NCBI GenBank assembly: GCA_958450365.1
Contig: CAUEEP010000729.1
Location: 516,001-580,000 of the forward strand
DNA length: 64,000 nucleotides
From: Mesorhabditis belari
Lineage: Eukaryota > Nematoda > Chromadorea > Rhabditida > Rhabditidae
Direction: 5' to 3'
Shown piece after piece: positions 10,299 through 20,712 of the stretch. Position 1 is the first letter of the stretch. The number at the start of each line of letters is the position of its first letter. A model generated the notes under the pieces. The model saw only the letters and a list, made by a program, of their open reading frames with translations. It did no database searches and was not told the DNA's origin. The position numbers and the translations under genes are program-made.

Positions 10299-13200
10299 GC
10301 GCAAACACGACGCTCCATAATTACGCTCACTTCCCTTCGCATTTTCCGCTGGGAACCCAATTTAAAGGTTAAGCCTCGCCCCCTTTTTAAAAAGGAACCT
10401 AAAAGTCAGATTCCCCATAGCTGAAAACCCCTAGGAGTAAAATATCGCGCGCAAAAGCTGAATACTTTGCCTTTTAACCGATAGAGCAAACGTAATTACG
10501 GAGCGTCGCGTTTGCGCACAGACGGACAGACGGACGGACGTCTCTTCTGCTTTATACATAGTAGATATTATATCATATAAATTTTGTTACCATTCTTCTT
10601 GAACTCGTCAACCATTTTCTGTGTCATTTCACTGTCATAAAATGTTTTCACTGGATCACTTGAGTTGGCCAGAGCGCGGAGGGTTTCCAGGAAGGCTTTT
10701 CTAAATAATAGGATTTTGCTTAAAGGGTTACTGTAGCTTTGCTGGGTTAGCTGTAGCTACAGTAACCCTTTAAGCATCAGCAAATAATTTTGTTATTCTA
10801 TTATTTGTACTTTTTGCTCAAGCCCAAGCTCTCTGTGACGCTCAATTCTTTTCTTTTCTTTTCTTTTCTTTTTTTCCCCTTCTCCCATAAATACTCATTT
10901 TAAAAAGCCAGTGCGCTAGAAAGGATTTGTTTACAAAGCACAAAGCACAAAGAGCACAAAGTACAAAGTTTAAATCGAAATTTTTCTGTCCAAACCTCGT
11001 TTTTATTTGTTCCCCATATTTATAAATGCGTCCAGTTTCGGGATTGATAAACGCTTTCATCGTCGGCTCATTCATAATCCGTTGCTCATGCTGTTTTAAA
11101 GCAATTGCCAAATTTGACGATGTTGGATAGCCTGTAATTTGCTACCATATTGCTACCATTACTGACTGTCTTTTCAATTGCAATTTGCAGGTTTTGTCGT
11201 TTAAAGTTTTGTCGCAAAAAGAGCTTTCTTCATTTTTCAATTTTTGCGCCTTACAGCCGGCTTTTAATATTGTTGCAGTTGGTTTTTTAGAGAAAATTTC
11301 AAAATATTCTTTGGCTTTGTTTAGTTTATACTTTTATCTAAGGTTTAGTCAAGTTTTGATGGAAATTGATATTAAAACGTGTAGCTGAAGTCATGGATAA
11401 GATAGTAATGAAATTTATAGGCTAATTTTCGCTAAAAACATAGTTATAGCTGTATTTTAAAGTTTTCGTTATGATTTTTACGGGGGTGGGACAAAAGCAA
11501 TCTTTTATTTGCGCACCCGACCCAAAAGCGCACCCCCAAAAGCGCACCTTTTCAAAAGCGCATGCGACCCAAAAGCGCACCCGACCCAAAAGCGCACCCG
11601 ACCGAAAAGCGCGCCTTCTCATATTGTTTCTCGATAATGTTGCCATGTTTTTAAGTTGTGTTATTATTACTTTTGTCTGTTTTATGTCGTTGTTTTACTG
11701 CTAAATGTTTTGCTGTTAAACGGTTAGGTTGTTATTGAAGGTATAAAGAAGCAAAAGTACAATTAGAAGTTCATTTTTGGCACCGGAAACAAAAGACATT
11801 AGTCTAATAATCATGGGAAAATAAATTTGGAATTTTTGGTTTTGTATTGATTTGCAAAAAGCCAAAAAACAACAGTGAAAAGGTGCGCTTTTGGGTCGGG
11901 TGCGCAAATAAAAGATCGCTTTTGTCCCACCCTCGATTTTTACAGATTTTCATGTTTTCTAAAGTTATAAAGTTATGATTTTTACGGATTTTCATGTTTT
12001 GCGCCTTATAGCCGGCTAAAGTTTTGTCGCAAAAAGAGCTTTCCTCATTTTTCAATTTTTGCGCTTTATAGCCGGCTTTTAATATTGTTGGAGTTGGTTT
12101 TTTAGAGAAAATTTCAAAATATTCTTTGGCTTTGTTTAGTTTATACTTTTATCTAAGGTTTAGTCAAGTTTTGATGGAAATTGATATTAAAACGTGTAGC
12201 TGAAGTCATGGATAAGATAGTAATGAAATTTATAGGCTAATTTTCGCTAAAAACATAGTTATAGCTGTATTTTACAGTTTTCGTTATGATTTTTACGGAT
12301 TTTTATGTTTTCTAATGTTATAAAGTTATGATCTTTACATATTTTCAATATTTTCTTGATAAGTATCATATTTATTCTTTTAGGTATGATTGTTGGGACT
12401 CGAGATGACTTTCTGCTTTCTCTTCTTCGGTTTCACGACTTTTCTCTACTTCGTCAGCAGGGTACGCATTTTAATCTTGTATTAGTATGGCTAAACATAG
12501 TTTAAAAGCAATAGTACTTGTGCTTGCTCAATATTTCTGTACTTTTACATGTTTCTGCTGCAGTTGCAAGAGAAAAGGATGGGATAGTTTAAGGCGTTTA
12601 AAACTAGAACTTTAAAACTCGTAAACTCGTAAAGTTTAAAGCGTAAAGGTGTTTAAAATCGTAAAGTTTAAAGCGTAAAGGTGTTTAAAACTGGTAAACT
12701 CGTAAAGTTTAAAGCGTAAAGGTGTTTAAAACTGGTAAACTCGTAAAGTTTAAAGCGTAAAGGTGTTTAAAACTGGTAAACTCGTAAAGTTTAAAGCGTA
12801 AAGGTGTTTAAAACTGGCTCGAAAGTTTAAAGCAAAGGTGTTTAAAACTGGTAAACTCGAAAGTTTAAAGCGTAATGGTGTTTAAAACTGGTAAACTCGT
12901 AAAGTTTAAAGCGTAAAGGTGTTTAAAACGGTAAACTCGTAAAGTTTAAAGCGTAAGGTGTTTAAAACTGGTAAACTCGTAAAGTTTAAAGCGTAATGGT
13001 GTTTAAAACTGGTAAACTCGTAAAGTTTAAAGCGTAAAGGTGTTTAAAACTCGTAAAGTTTAGCTTACATGCTAATTCATGTATTTTTTTAGTGTCTCGA
13101 GAAGACTTTGGCGAGCGAATGTCGACGATTGCACGATGAAACTCTTGTCGCCCCGAAATGCGCCACAAAACGTACAAAGGGAGTGGATGCTTGCATTAGA

Positions 13201-16200
13201 CTTCCCTATTGATATATTGGTATCATAATTTGTGCAGATAACTACATTTTTTAAAGTTCTCCCTTGTAGATTCAATTCATCAGCCCAAAGGGTTTGCTAT
13301 GTATTAGACATAGACAATAAGTCACTTTAGTGCATTTTAGACAACAGTTTTTGTTTTCTAAAGAGAACAATTTCTTTCAGCGTCACGTTTTAGAAAAAAA
13401 AGGTGTTTGCTAAAATGCAGAAAGTCGCCCGTTGTCTATGTCTATTGTGTATTAGTGTTTTTATCGATAAGTATTGATAGACAAGTCTGCATTGCATTTA
13501 ATTTGTTCTGATAATGTTGAGCTCTTCACTGAGCATTCGGAAAAGCTTTAAAGTTAGAAAAAGCGTCAGTGTTTGTGGAAAAGACGCTTTGATTGAGTGT
13601 CACTTTATCGATCGTTTCAGCAAATGTTATTGATCTTTGAGAAACTTACAAGAGTAATAACTCTTATGAGTTTCTAATCTAATCTATTATATAAAGATAT
13701 CTAAACCCTTAACCAGTGTTTTCTATATATTTTTCATTTTAGCGAAAGATCTACAAATCATTGCTAGCCCGTGACGAGCAGCCGTTCTTTTCTCGACGAC
13801 TCGGTGCAAATTTGATCGATTTTACGTATATTTTTTTGCTTTATTTACTGTGTATAGTCGTGAATTGATCATTTAAATAAACTTTTGAAAGTTTGAAGAA
13901 AATTTTTCTACTTACCCTCTTTTAATAGATCGATGGTCGGTCCAACTAGGGATTGCCAAGTGACCTAAACACTTTTAAAGATTTTAAAGTCAAGAATACT
14001 ATCAAAGTTTGATAGTTTATAGCTGATTAAGTTCTTTAAAAGGTTACTAGCTTACAGATATTAGTGGATATTGAATAATTGAGTTTTTAGATTTTTTTTT
14101 TTGCATTCAATATCAGCTTCTTCAGCTCTAATTCAAATATTTAAAAGTTATTCAGGTTTCTCAATTGAATAATTCTAATTTGGAATACTGTAATGGGGCA
14201 AAAGACAGGTTTTACAGTATTTCTAAGCACTAGAATCTGTATTAAAAGTTAAGGCTAACCTCATGACTTCCGAATTTCTGATAGGCTGTCCAGAGACCGT
14301 GAATCTCGCCAGGTACCGCTACTGCTTTCCAACCTAAATCACAGACATTTCCGATTTACTGTACGTCTGTCTGTCTGTAATTTCTTTGATCTATCAAAGC
14401 ACTCTATATTGTACTCTTTTTTTCAAATTACAGTATCCCTTACCGAATTGGCTTTCATTGTATTTCCCCACATACATATTTTGATCAGCTGCAGCCGGAG
14501 CTGTCTCTCTTGCATCCAGCACTTGACATTTTCCCTCAGTACTGGAAAGATAAAACTTTAAATTTAGTCAATGGTATTACGGCGTACTTCTGCGTACTTT
14601 AGACTGTCTAATCATAAAACGAACGCATTATAGATTGTCATGAAATGCCCTCCACCGATTCCACTCGAATGCGAATCCATGACACCGATACAGAGCAAAG
14701 CCGCCACCGCTGCATCGACCGCATTCCCGCCTTTCAGCAAAACGTCTCTGAAATGATTCGATCTTCAGTGCACCAGAAAGGGTTTGTTTGAGAGCACAAA
14801 ATACCCCTTGTTTAGATTTCACTCACCTTCCAATCTCTGAGCAAATCTCGTTATCAGCTGCCACGGCTGCTGTTGAATATTGACCTAACGGAGAGTTTGA
14901 CGGTTTTGGCCATCGCGGTAAACGAGCGTTATCCTAGAATGATCAAAGCTAATTTGAATTTGACGAATCACGGTTTTTCTGGGAATTTTGTTGTGTTCTT
15001 GATGATCAGGGATGTTCTGTCCGGGTTTTAGGACGGAAAACGGATAACGGAAAATTCTGCAAGCCCGGGTCTGACTTCCGGCAAGTTCAGCGACTTTTTT
15101 TAAGCTAGGCCTGTCTAGTGTTTCCCGAAAAACACGGAAAACGGTAAAGTCAATCTAGGCCAAAAACCAGTACATTATTTGGATTCTGACTTTAGAAAAA
15201 CCTGAAAGTTCCAGAAGTTAGACCTGGACTTGATTTCGTTTAATCCCGGGTTGGTCTGACTAAATCCCGGGTTGGTTTGACTACAATAAAAAAGAATCTC
15301 TCACCAATCTCAGCAAATTGAAATAGAGTGCGGCAAAGGCCACCGTGGAGATGAAGAGCAATATCGTTGTCACTATCAAAACGGTGCCCATTACAAAGTA
15401 TTTTCTGAAAATAAAGAGTTACCCGCGCATAGACAACGACAGAAAGTCATTTTTGTGTGAAAAATTTGCACAAAATGCTTTAAAAAACTGGAAAAGTTGA
15501 TCAACTTAGATGGTCTATAACTCGAGGTATAGAAGCTGTATCAACTTATGGTTGGTTTTAATAGAATCTTCATTAAATTTGGTTATAGAAAAGTCGAATT
15601 TGTTTTGTAGACTCACTAATAAAAATATAGAGAAAATTAGTCTCAAAGTTGATCTTCCAAATTCCGCTACGAGTTTGGGAACTTTTCTATTTTACTCTAT
15701 AACTCGACTTCCAGTTATCAGATCGACTTAAGGTTGATTTTAATGGAATCTTCATTAAATTTGGTTATAGAAAAGTAGAATTTGTTTTGTAGACTCACCG
15801 AGAAGAACATTGAGAAAATTAGTCTCAAAGTTGATCTTCCAAATTCGGAGTTTGGGAACTTTTTTGATTTTACTCTATAACTCGACTTCCAATTATTAGA
15901 TCGACTTAAGGTTGGTTTCAAAATGATCCTCATGAAATATATATCTATATATATGTTGTGTCCGATTTAGATTTCCGTCCGATTTAGATTCAATCTAAAT
16001 CGGACGTCCGATTTAGATTGAACTTATCGCGGACGTCCGATTTAGATTACAGTCTATATCGGACGTCCGATTTAGATTCAGTCTAAATCTTATATGGATT
16101 GAACAATAATATAAACATGCTTAATATATGTTCTTAAGCGTTTTCTGTAGTTTTCTGCATTTTTCAAAGGTCTTTTATTGATTACAGTCTATATCGGACG

Positions 16201-16955
16201 TCCGATACAGATCGAACAATAATAAACGTGCTTAATATATGTTCTTTGAAAATTTCTTTGAAAAGCGCAGAAAATTGCAAAAAAACGCTTAAGAACATAT
16301 ATTAAGCACGTTTATTATTGTTCGATCTGTATCGGACGTCCGATATAGACTGTAATCTAAATCGGACGTCCGCGATAAGTTCAATCTAAATCGGACGTCC
16401 GATTTAGATTGAATCTAAATCGGACGGAAATCTAAATCGGACACAACATATATATAAATCAGAAAGCTTCAAAAAGCTCAGAAAGCGAAATCCATGAAAA
16501 ATCAGAGTAAAAAACTGTAGCACTTGGGGGGGGGCTATTACCATTCCTAAAGCTATTTTTTTACATTAAATTCAGCAAGGGGCTGAATTTACGCGCTGCG
16601 AATCTGATATTGGATATTTTATTGGAAAAGTTTCAAAGAGTTAAGCTTTACAGCAAATTTTCTCTCTTTACCATACCTTGCCGTTTTCTGTTCTTGTTCA
16701 TCCCGCAGTAATGGCTCATCCTCATCGAATGGACCCTCTTCAGGGGGTAAATAGCGATCTCTGAAGGATCCAAAAATTACCCCTTCATTTGCATTTATCA
16801 AGCTGTAAGCTATGTAGCCGTTGGGAAATATTCAGGTAGCAAAATCAATTTGAAATCAATCAAACTCCCAAAAAACTTTCTCGACTATAAGGTGCCCTGT
16901 CTACAGTAATCTACAGTATCCATTTATATGCAAATTTCCCAACTCACTCAATCAT
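6362..16955 (-). CDS. gamma-glutamyltransferase, about 21 exons
   Basis: The enzyme cleaves the gamma-glutamyl bond of glutathione and transfers it to acceptors; the precursor self-cleaves at a threonine and is anchored by an N-terminal membrane segment. I place the start at 16955 because MIE in a short first exon joins in frame to [18 protein letters not shown]. Next comes a membrane segment ([18 protein letters not shown], 15.3-15.4 kb), then [32 protein letters not shown] and [10 protein letters not shown] (14.6-14.9 kb). The small subunit starts at the catalytic Thr in [12 protein letters not shown] (9.0-9.1 kb). It continues with [30 protein letters not shown] (7.9-8.0 kb), [10 protein letters not shown] (7.0 kb) and the C-terminus ESAPAGY with stop at 6362-6364. 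All expected blocks are in order, so it appears intact. Introns carry tRNA genes, MITEs and minisatellites. Confidence 0.9.
6697..6940. repeat. two adjacent short palindromic elements ending GTACTTTG
   Basis: The first (6697-6814) begins GTACTTTGAGCTC and ends GAGCACAAAGTAC. The second (about 6815-6940) contains TTTTCAGTGCACTGAAA and ends CAGTACGCTAGAAGGGGTGT then CTCAAAGTAC. The same motifs recur near 575, 9385, 10910, 14760, 48070-48205 and 56032-56190. They lie in a GGT intron and look like a very small MITE family. Confidence 0.65.
7226..7390. repeat. 15-bp minisatellite in GGT intron
   Basis: Units of GATCTTTGGCACAGC alternate with the variant GATCTTTGGCTTACAGC. It lies in a GGT intron close to the tRNA gene at 7598. 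Overlapping frames stay open only because of the repeat. Confidence 0.85.
7598..7670 (+). tRNA. tRNA-Lys(CTT), variant copy in GGT intron
   Basis: It is a 73-nt cloverleaf: acceptor GCCCGGT pairs with ATCGGGC, the anticodon loop is CTCTTAA (anticodon CTT), and the T arm is GCGGG-TTCGAGC-CCCGC. A run of T follows as Pol III terminator. It lies opposite to the GGT reading direction. Unlike the other three copies it has GAGG instead of GAGC in the D arm, giving a G-G mismatch that may weaken function. The discriminator base is T, as in all four copies, where G is usual for lysine tRNAs. Confidence 0.85.
8163..8235 (-). tRNA. tRNA-Lys(CTT) in GGT intron
   Basis: Complete cloverleaf with anticodon CTT, acceptor GCCCGGT/ATTGGGC (one G-T pair), intact D and T arms and a downstream T run. 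With the + strand copy at 7598 it forms an inverted pair. Both share about 40 nt of 3' flank (ACTAATCTCTAAACTTTACA and complement), and the two flank a GGT exon. Confidence 0.92.
8338..8560. repeat. 10-bp minisatellite TAAGCTACAG/TAAGCTACAT
   Basis: About 22 units of TAAGCTACAK with a few point changes. It lies in a GGT intron beside the tRNA-Lys copy at 8163-8235. Confidence 0.9.
9190..9262 (-). tRNA. tRNA-Lys(CTT) in GGT intron
   Basis: Same body as the copy at 8163, with ATCGGGC at the 3' acceptor side. The 5' flank keeps the sequence CAAGTCCCAATGAGAGCGCT seen beside the 8163 copy, so the units spread as cassettes larger than the tRNA. It lies just upstream, in the GGT sense, of the catalytic-threonine exon. 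Confidence 0.92.
9841..9913 (-). tRNA. tRNA-Lys(CTT) in GGT intron
   Basis: Complete cloverleaf, anticodon CTT, T-arm TTCGAGC loop and a T-rich terminator downstream. The flank CAACAAATCTCCTCAAGTTC is a diverged version of the cassette flank at 9262. It is the third copy in GGT sense orientation. Confidence 0.92.
10060..10575. mobile_element. palindromic MITE carrying a CTGT microsatellite
   Basis: Inverted ends TATTATCTACTATGTATAAA and its complement each lead through AGCAGAAGAGACG into repeat tracts, CTGT on the left and GACGGACA on the right. A second nested inverted pair (GCGCAAACACGACGCTCC and near-complement) brackets the unique core. The long (CTGT)n array, about 10103-10300, lies inside one arm only. 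No transposase is present; the element lies in a GGT intron. Confidence 0.75.
11203..11480. repeat. about 280-bp direct repeat, first copy
   Basis: This stretch (from AAAGTTTTGTCGCAAAAAGA) is repeated with few differences at 12012-12294. The family A MITE at 11482-11935 lies between the copies. The near-identity points to a recent local duplication in the GGT intron. Confidence 0.85.
11482..11935. mobile_element. family A MITE with 8-bp target duplication
   Basis: Flanked by ATTTTTAC on both sides (11474-11481 and 11936-11943). Ends read GGGGGTGGGACAAAAGC and GCTTTTGTCCCACCC. The interior near the left end has repeated GCGCACCCGACCCAAAA units, and the right arm carries fewer of them. No coding capacity. 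Its ends match the element at 2194-2752. Confidence 0.8.
12012..12294. repeat. about 280-bp direct repeat, second copy
   Basis: Second copy of 11203-11480, starting AAAGTTTTGTCGCAAAAAGA, with a handful of substitutions such as CTTTATAGCC for CTTACAGCC. Confidence 0.85.
12386..13868 (+). CDS. possible gene nested in a GGT intron, unknown product
   Basis: I do not recognise a family. Three exon-like blocks lie on the + strand inside a GGT intron. The first (12386 to about 12461) has TTTTAG two bases before an ATG ([19 protein letters not shown]) and a GTACGC donor. The second follows TTTTTTTAG at 13092 and is open in two frames, one reading [19 protein letters not shown]. The third follows TTTTAG at 13742 and reads [20 protein letters not shown] then [10 protein letters not shown] to a stop at 13866-13868, with AATAAA at 13876. 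Blocks 2 and 3 join in phase (donor near 13220), but block 1 does not join in the same frame, so the structure is unresolved. The protein end is hydrophobic. Pseudogene or chance remain possible. Confidence 0.4.
12612..13062. repeat. about 41-bp minisatellite, about 11 copies
   Basis: Tandem copies built on TAAAGTTTAAAGCGTAAAGG and TGTTTAAAACTGGTAAACTC, with small indels. It lies in a GGT intron, and inside the first intron of the possible nested + strand gene. Confidence 0.9.
13305..13449. mobile_element. short palindromic MITE
   Basis: The left arm TATTAGACATAGACAATAAG is mirrored by TTGTCTATGTCTATTGTG on the right, with further pairing at GTGCATTTTAGACAAC and GTTTGCTAAAATGCAG. About 145 bp, no coding capacity. 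Confidence 0.65.
15535..15930. repeat. about 190-bp tandem duplication
   Basis: Two full units and a partial third share GAATCTTCATTAAATTTGGT, TTTGTTTTGTAGACTCAC and AAGTTGATCTTCCAAATTC. They lie in the GGT intron before the membrane-anchor exon. Open frames in both directions are by-products. Confidence 0.85.
15953..16450. mobile_element. long foldback element with repeated GGACGTCC sites
   Basis: The outer arms, about 120 nt each, are almost perfect inverted repeats starting ATGTTGTGTCCGATTTAGAT. Within each arm the unit TCCGATTTAGATT recurs in both orientations around the palindrome GGACGTCC. The inner part also pairs (AAACATGCTTAATATATG against its near-complement). Flanks are AT/TA repeats, so a TA target is possible. 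No coding capacity. It lies in the first part of the GGT gene. Confidence 0.85.
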
Positions 16956-17518
16956 CGTCGATGGTGTGAAGAGTCGCAGGAGGAAACTCTGTCGCGGTCT
17001 CCTCGATCTCTAAAAATGTGAAAAAAGCGGGAAAAGGGGGTCAGTGACCAAAGAGAAATGAAAAACTCCAAAGAAAAAATCAATTCTTATCTTTTCTCAC
17101 CTCATTTTCTCGACGATTCATCTCGAAAATGGCGGAAAAAAAGAAGCTTAATAAGCTTCGGTTTCAGTGGCAAGATTTACATTTGAATCCTTGTAGTGTG
17201 GTGTTTGTTGGAAAAGAGAAAAGATTTCTCTCAACGGCATCTATTTGTTCGCTTTATCGATTTTTCCCCACGCAAAATAACTTTTGTGCAAAAGAACAAA
17301 ACTCAGGTGTTTGCTTTTTTAAGCTATAATTTTAAACAATTTATTCCTAGAATTTTCATTAGAAAACCAAAAACTAAGAAATTTGACACACATAGAACTC
17401 TAACTCTAAAAGTTATTATCACACACGGAATGTTAAATGACACATGACTGATGCAGTAACCCAGAAAGACTAAAAACTAGGCACGAAATGAAAATCGACG
17501 AGCAAAATACTTACAAAA
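16956..17518. other. intergenic, GGT 5' region and pyridoxal kinase 3' region
   Basis: This separates the GGT start from the pyridoxal kinase stop on the same strand. A short open frame on the + strand (17129-17329) has no homology I recognise and no splice or polyadenylation context, so it is not called. Confidence 0.4.
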
Positions 17519-20500
17519 CTATAATTTCTCTATTACAACATCGGGATGTTCTTGCGGGCAGAGGAGATCGAATCGACTTTGCACCAATCGAAGCTCGCAC
17601 ATCGCTTGCACGTTGTTGTCAACTTGCTCTAAAGTTAGGAATGAAATACGACAAATAAACACGATATATTTACACAACAAAACTATTAAAAAACGGCACT
17701 TACTCTGTGCGAAATCTCTCGTGCGACGAATCAAAGCTTGCATTGAGCCAAGTACTCGACGTAGTGACTAAAATTATTCGTTTATTACTTTACTATCATT
17801 ACATTACTTTACTATCATTTACAGCAAAGTAATTATTCTTTTTAAAGTACGTCGTCTATCTTTTTTTCGTCGTCTCTACGTCGTCGTCGTCGTCGACGTC
17901 GTCTTATGAATTAGAACCAAAAGGCCTTTGGGCCTTGTTTACTACCAAAAACTATTAAACCCTCACCGTTTCCAAGTCGCCTTTCGTGTCATCCAGATGA
18001 ACAAGGAGTAGAGAAGCGAAGACGTCACCCGTTCCAACAAATTGACCGACCAGTCGGGGGAATGTGATGCGATAGCGTAATTTTCCAGAATCTAAAAGTA
18101 AATAATGTAAATGCAATGAAGCTTCGTTAAAGTTCTTTAGTGAATAAGCTCTTACAAAATTACGGTGATGTACTGGCAAAGTTTCACTGCATAGGCCGTA
18201 AAATTTACCTGTCAAAGACGATGCATAACACCGAAGATGCGTTTCGGTCATTTCAACACCACTCGTCACGACGACGGTTTTAACTCCTAAAATTAACTTG
18301 CAATTAAAATGATTTTAAAAGTTAACCTTTCTGATGTAATGTGTCGATTGCTGCCAAGCATGCACTTTCTGTAGTGATTGTCATTCCTGTTAGCTCACTA
18401 AAAATTCGCCATAAAAGTGTTTTCATTTAAAATTTACCCCAATTCAAAAGCATTCGGGCAGAGAACATCAGCTAATGGCGCTAGCACGTCTCGGTAAACG
18501 GGAAGAAGCTCTTGGGGTGTATACTAAAAATCAAATAGAAATTCAATTCATAAAAGAATGATATTTATTGACCGGTCAAAACTTACATATCTTCCATTGT
18601 CGCCCATCACTGGATCACATACTAAAATTTAGATTTATCATTAAGCTGAACAAATCATTTACCATAGAAAACTTTTGAATCCCGAGCTTTCTGATCACGA
18701 ACAATATCAGCGATTTTCTCCAAAAACTTCACATTACCACAGTAGCCTTAATATTTCATAAGAAAATTGATAAAGTATTGGGTTGTCCAGTTATGTTTTT
18801 TTTTCCAGTTTTTTACTATTTTGTAAATTTCTCAAGACATCGAACAGATGTATATGAGTGTTATATATCATTCGAAAGCTGAAGATCTCCTCTACATTTT
18901 GATATAAAAACCTTTGGAATTTGTTCAGCTTTTGGGCAAATTGACTGCACAAAAGGAGAAGTCGTTTTCGAAAAACCCATTTCAGTTTAGCTATTCCTCA
19001 AGTTTTATGCTGTAAAATAACCGCCCAGAAAAGAAAAGAAAAGTAAAGATGCTCTGAAATTGTTATATTTAAAAAGAAGTTGTATTGATATATCTATTGG
19101 CCAAACATCAAACGGTTAACTCAATTTGAGCGAAGCCAAAACTTGATCCAAAGGCGCCCTTCCATTTTTTGGCCACCTCTTCTTCTGTGCAGTCAATTTG
19201 CCCAAAAGCTGAACCAATTCAAAAACTTTTTATATCAAAATGTAGGGGAGATCTTCAGCTTTCGAATAATACTCATATATATCTTTTTCTTGGTTTCGGT
19301 ATCTTGAGAAATTTACAAAATAGTGAAAAACGCGCATTCATAACTGGACAACCCAATATAAGCATACCTGTTAAAATGTGCGAATAATTGTTGATTTTGT
19401 TCAACGTTAATCCTTCGTATAAATCATTCAATTGCGCATCATCAAGCTTTTGTCCTTTCACATGTGCATATCCTAAAATAGATGATACTTAAATTAAAAA
19501 CGTTTATAGAGGAGTTTATACATATAGAGGAGTTTAAAAGCAGAAACACACCATTTGCTATTTACAAAAGGTCCAGAAAGTTTTTTAAAGCAAAAGATGG
19601 GCTTCTTTAAATTAGACAAGAAAAGAGAAAGGCCATTGTTTTGTGCAGACGTGACAACGAAAAAAGGGTGCAAAGACGTTACTTGGGGGTAGGGTTAAAT
19701 ACTCCACACTACCAGCGTGATTCGAATATTGCACCGAGTTAATAAAGTCGACCTCGAAGCCGTGTAGCTAAATGAAAAAGGAATACAATGAAGTTATTGA
19801 TGCTATAGTTTAATGAACCTAAAGCCTAAAAACCCTAAAGTTTAATGAACCTAAGTGAAGAATTTTTAAAAGTTTAATGTAAATCCAATGTCATATTACT
19901 ATTGGAGTTCAGTTTTATTTTATTTTTTTACTTATCTTTATCGTTTTAGAGCAAAAATGACTACGGCAGGAGATTAAAAGGCACTGACAGATCTCAAACA
20001 ATTAAACTCATCAGTTTGCCATAATATAGTACTCTTGAAGCTGTTTTTTTACACAAAATAGAAAACGAATCAGTAGAAAGATTCAAATCTGAGTCAGATT
20101 TTCAAGTATTACACAGCAAGCCTTTTCTCTTTTGCAAAAAAGGCACTTTAAAAGTTTAGTATGGCCGGGTACTTTTGGGTGATTGGGAGAGGCCGCTTTT
20201 ATCCTGGCCTAGTTGGATCTAATGTTTTGAGTGGTTGTATTGATACCTTTTATCTACCTACTCTAGGGCAATCAAATATGCTTATACTTTTAGAGCATTT
20301 ACAACATGTTTCAAGTTTCATATTGCCACTTTTATTTGATTTTCAAGTGTAAACAGCTTTGAGGGTAGCGTTTGGTGGTTGTTAAAGTACATGAGATTAG
20401 GCTAGAATTGCCAAAAACTTGCTAAAATAGTCACCAATCTATTAAGCATATTTGACTACCTTAGGATAGATAAAAGGTATCAATACAACCACTCAAAACA

Positions 20501-20712
20501 TTAGATCCAACTAAGCCAGGATAAAAGTAGCTCCTCTCAACCACCAAAGTACCAGTAGCCGTACTGATAAGCAAATTTCTTTTAAGGACTTAAAAAAGTA
20601 CCTGTAGCGGAAGAACGGAGCATTTATTGCCGGCATATCCGTGAACGACGTGTGATTGAATGGAGAGCACTCGGGCCTCGCGTTCTCGTGCCAACGCCGC
20701 TTTTGGGTCCAT
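17519..20712 (-). CDS. pyridoxal kinase
   Basis: The enzyme phosphorylates pyridoxal, pyridoxine and pyridoxamine with ATP to make the vitamin B6 cofactor. Exon 1 starts at 20712 with [12 protein letters not shown] and reads [20 protein letters not shown], the substrate-binding start of the family. It is followed by [17 protein letters not shown] (near 19.7 kb), [16 protein letters not shown] (19.4 kb), the [13 protein letters not shown] motif (18.6 kb) and CPNAFE with ELTG (18.4 kb). Then come [11 protein letters not shown] (18.25 kb) and [18 protein letters not shown], where GTGD carries the catalytic Asp (18.0 kb). The C-terminus ([25 protein letters not shown]) ends at a TAG at 17519-17521. 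All blocks are present and in order. Two introns hold MITEs (18778-19356 and 20160-20565). Confidence 0.9.
18778..19356. mobile_element. palindromic mariner-type MITE in pyridoxal kinase intron
   Basis: Ends are TTGGGTTGTCCAGTTATG and its complement, flanked by TA (18776-18777 and 19357-19358). Long inner arms also pair, for example CAGCTTTTGGGCAAATTGAC against GTCAATTTGCCCAAAAGCTG. No transposase remnant is visible. The TTGGGTTG terminus is shared with the elements at 5686, 60750 and, at one end, 34912. Confidence 0.85.
20160..20565. mobile_element. palindromic MITE in pyridoxal kinase intron
   Basis: The left arm (GTTGGATCTAATGTTTTGAG, GATACCTTTTATCTACC) is mirrored on the right (CTCAAAACATTAGATCCAAC, GGTAGATAAAAGGTATC in complement). 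The terminal part GGGTACTTTTGGGTGATTGG pairs imperfectly with CCACCAAAGTACC. No coding capacity. Confidence 0.75.

Noticed and set aside
10031..10372. Long Ser/Val/Cys/Leu-rich frame on + and Thr/Asp/Arg-rich frames on -
   Set aside because: They are translations of the CTGT microsatellite, which is open in several frames.
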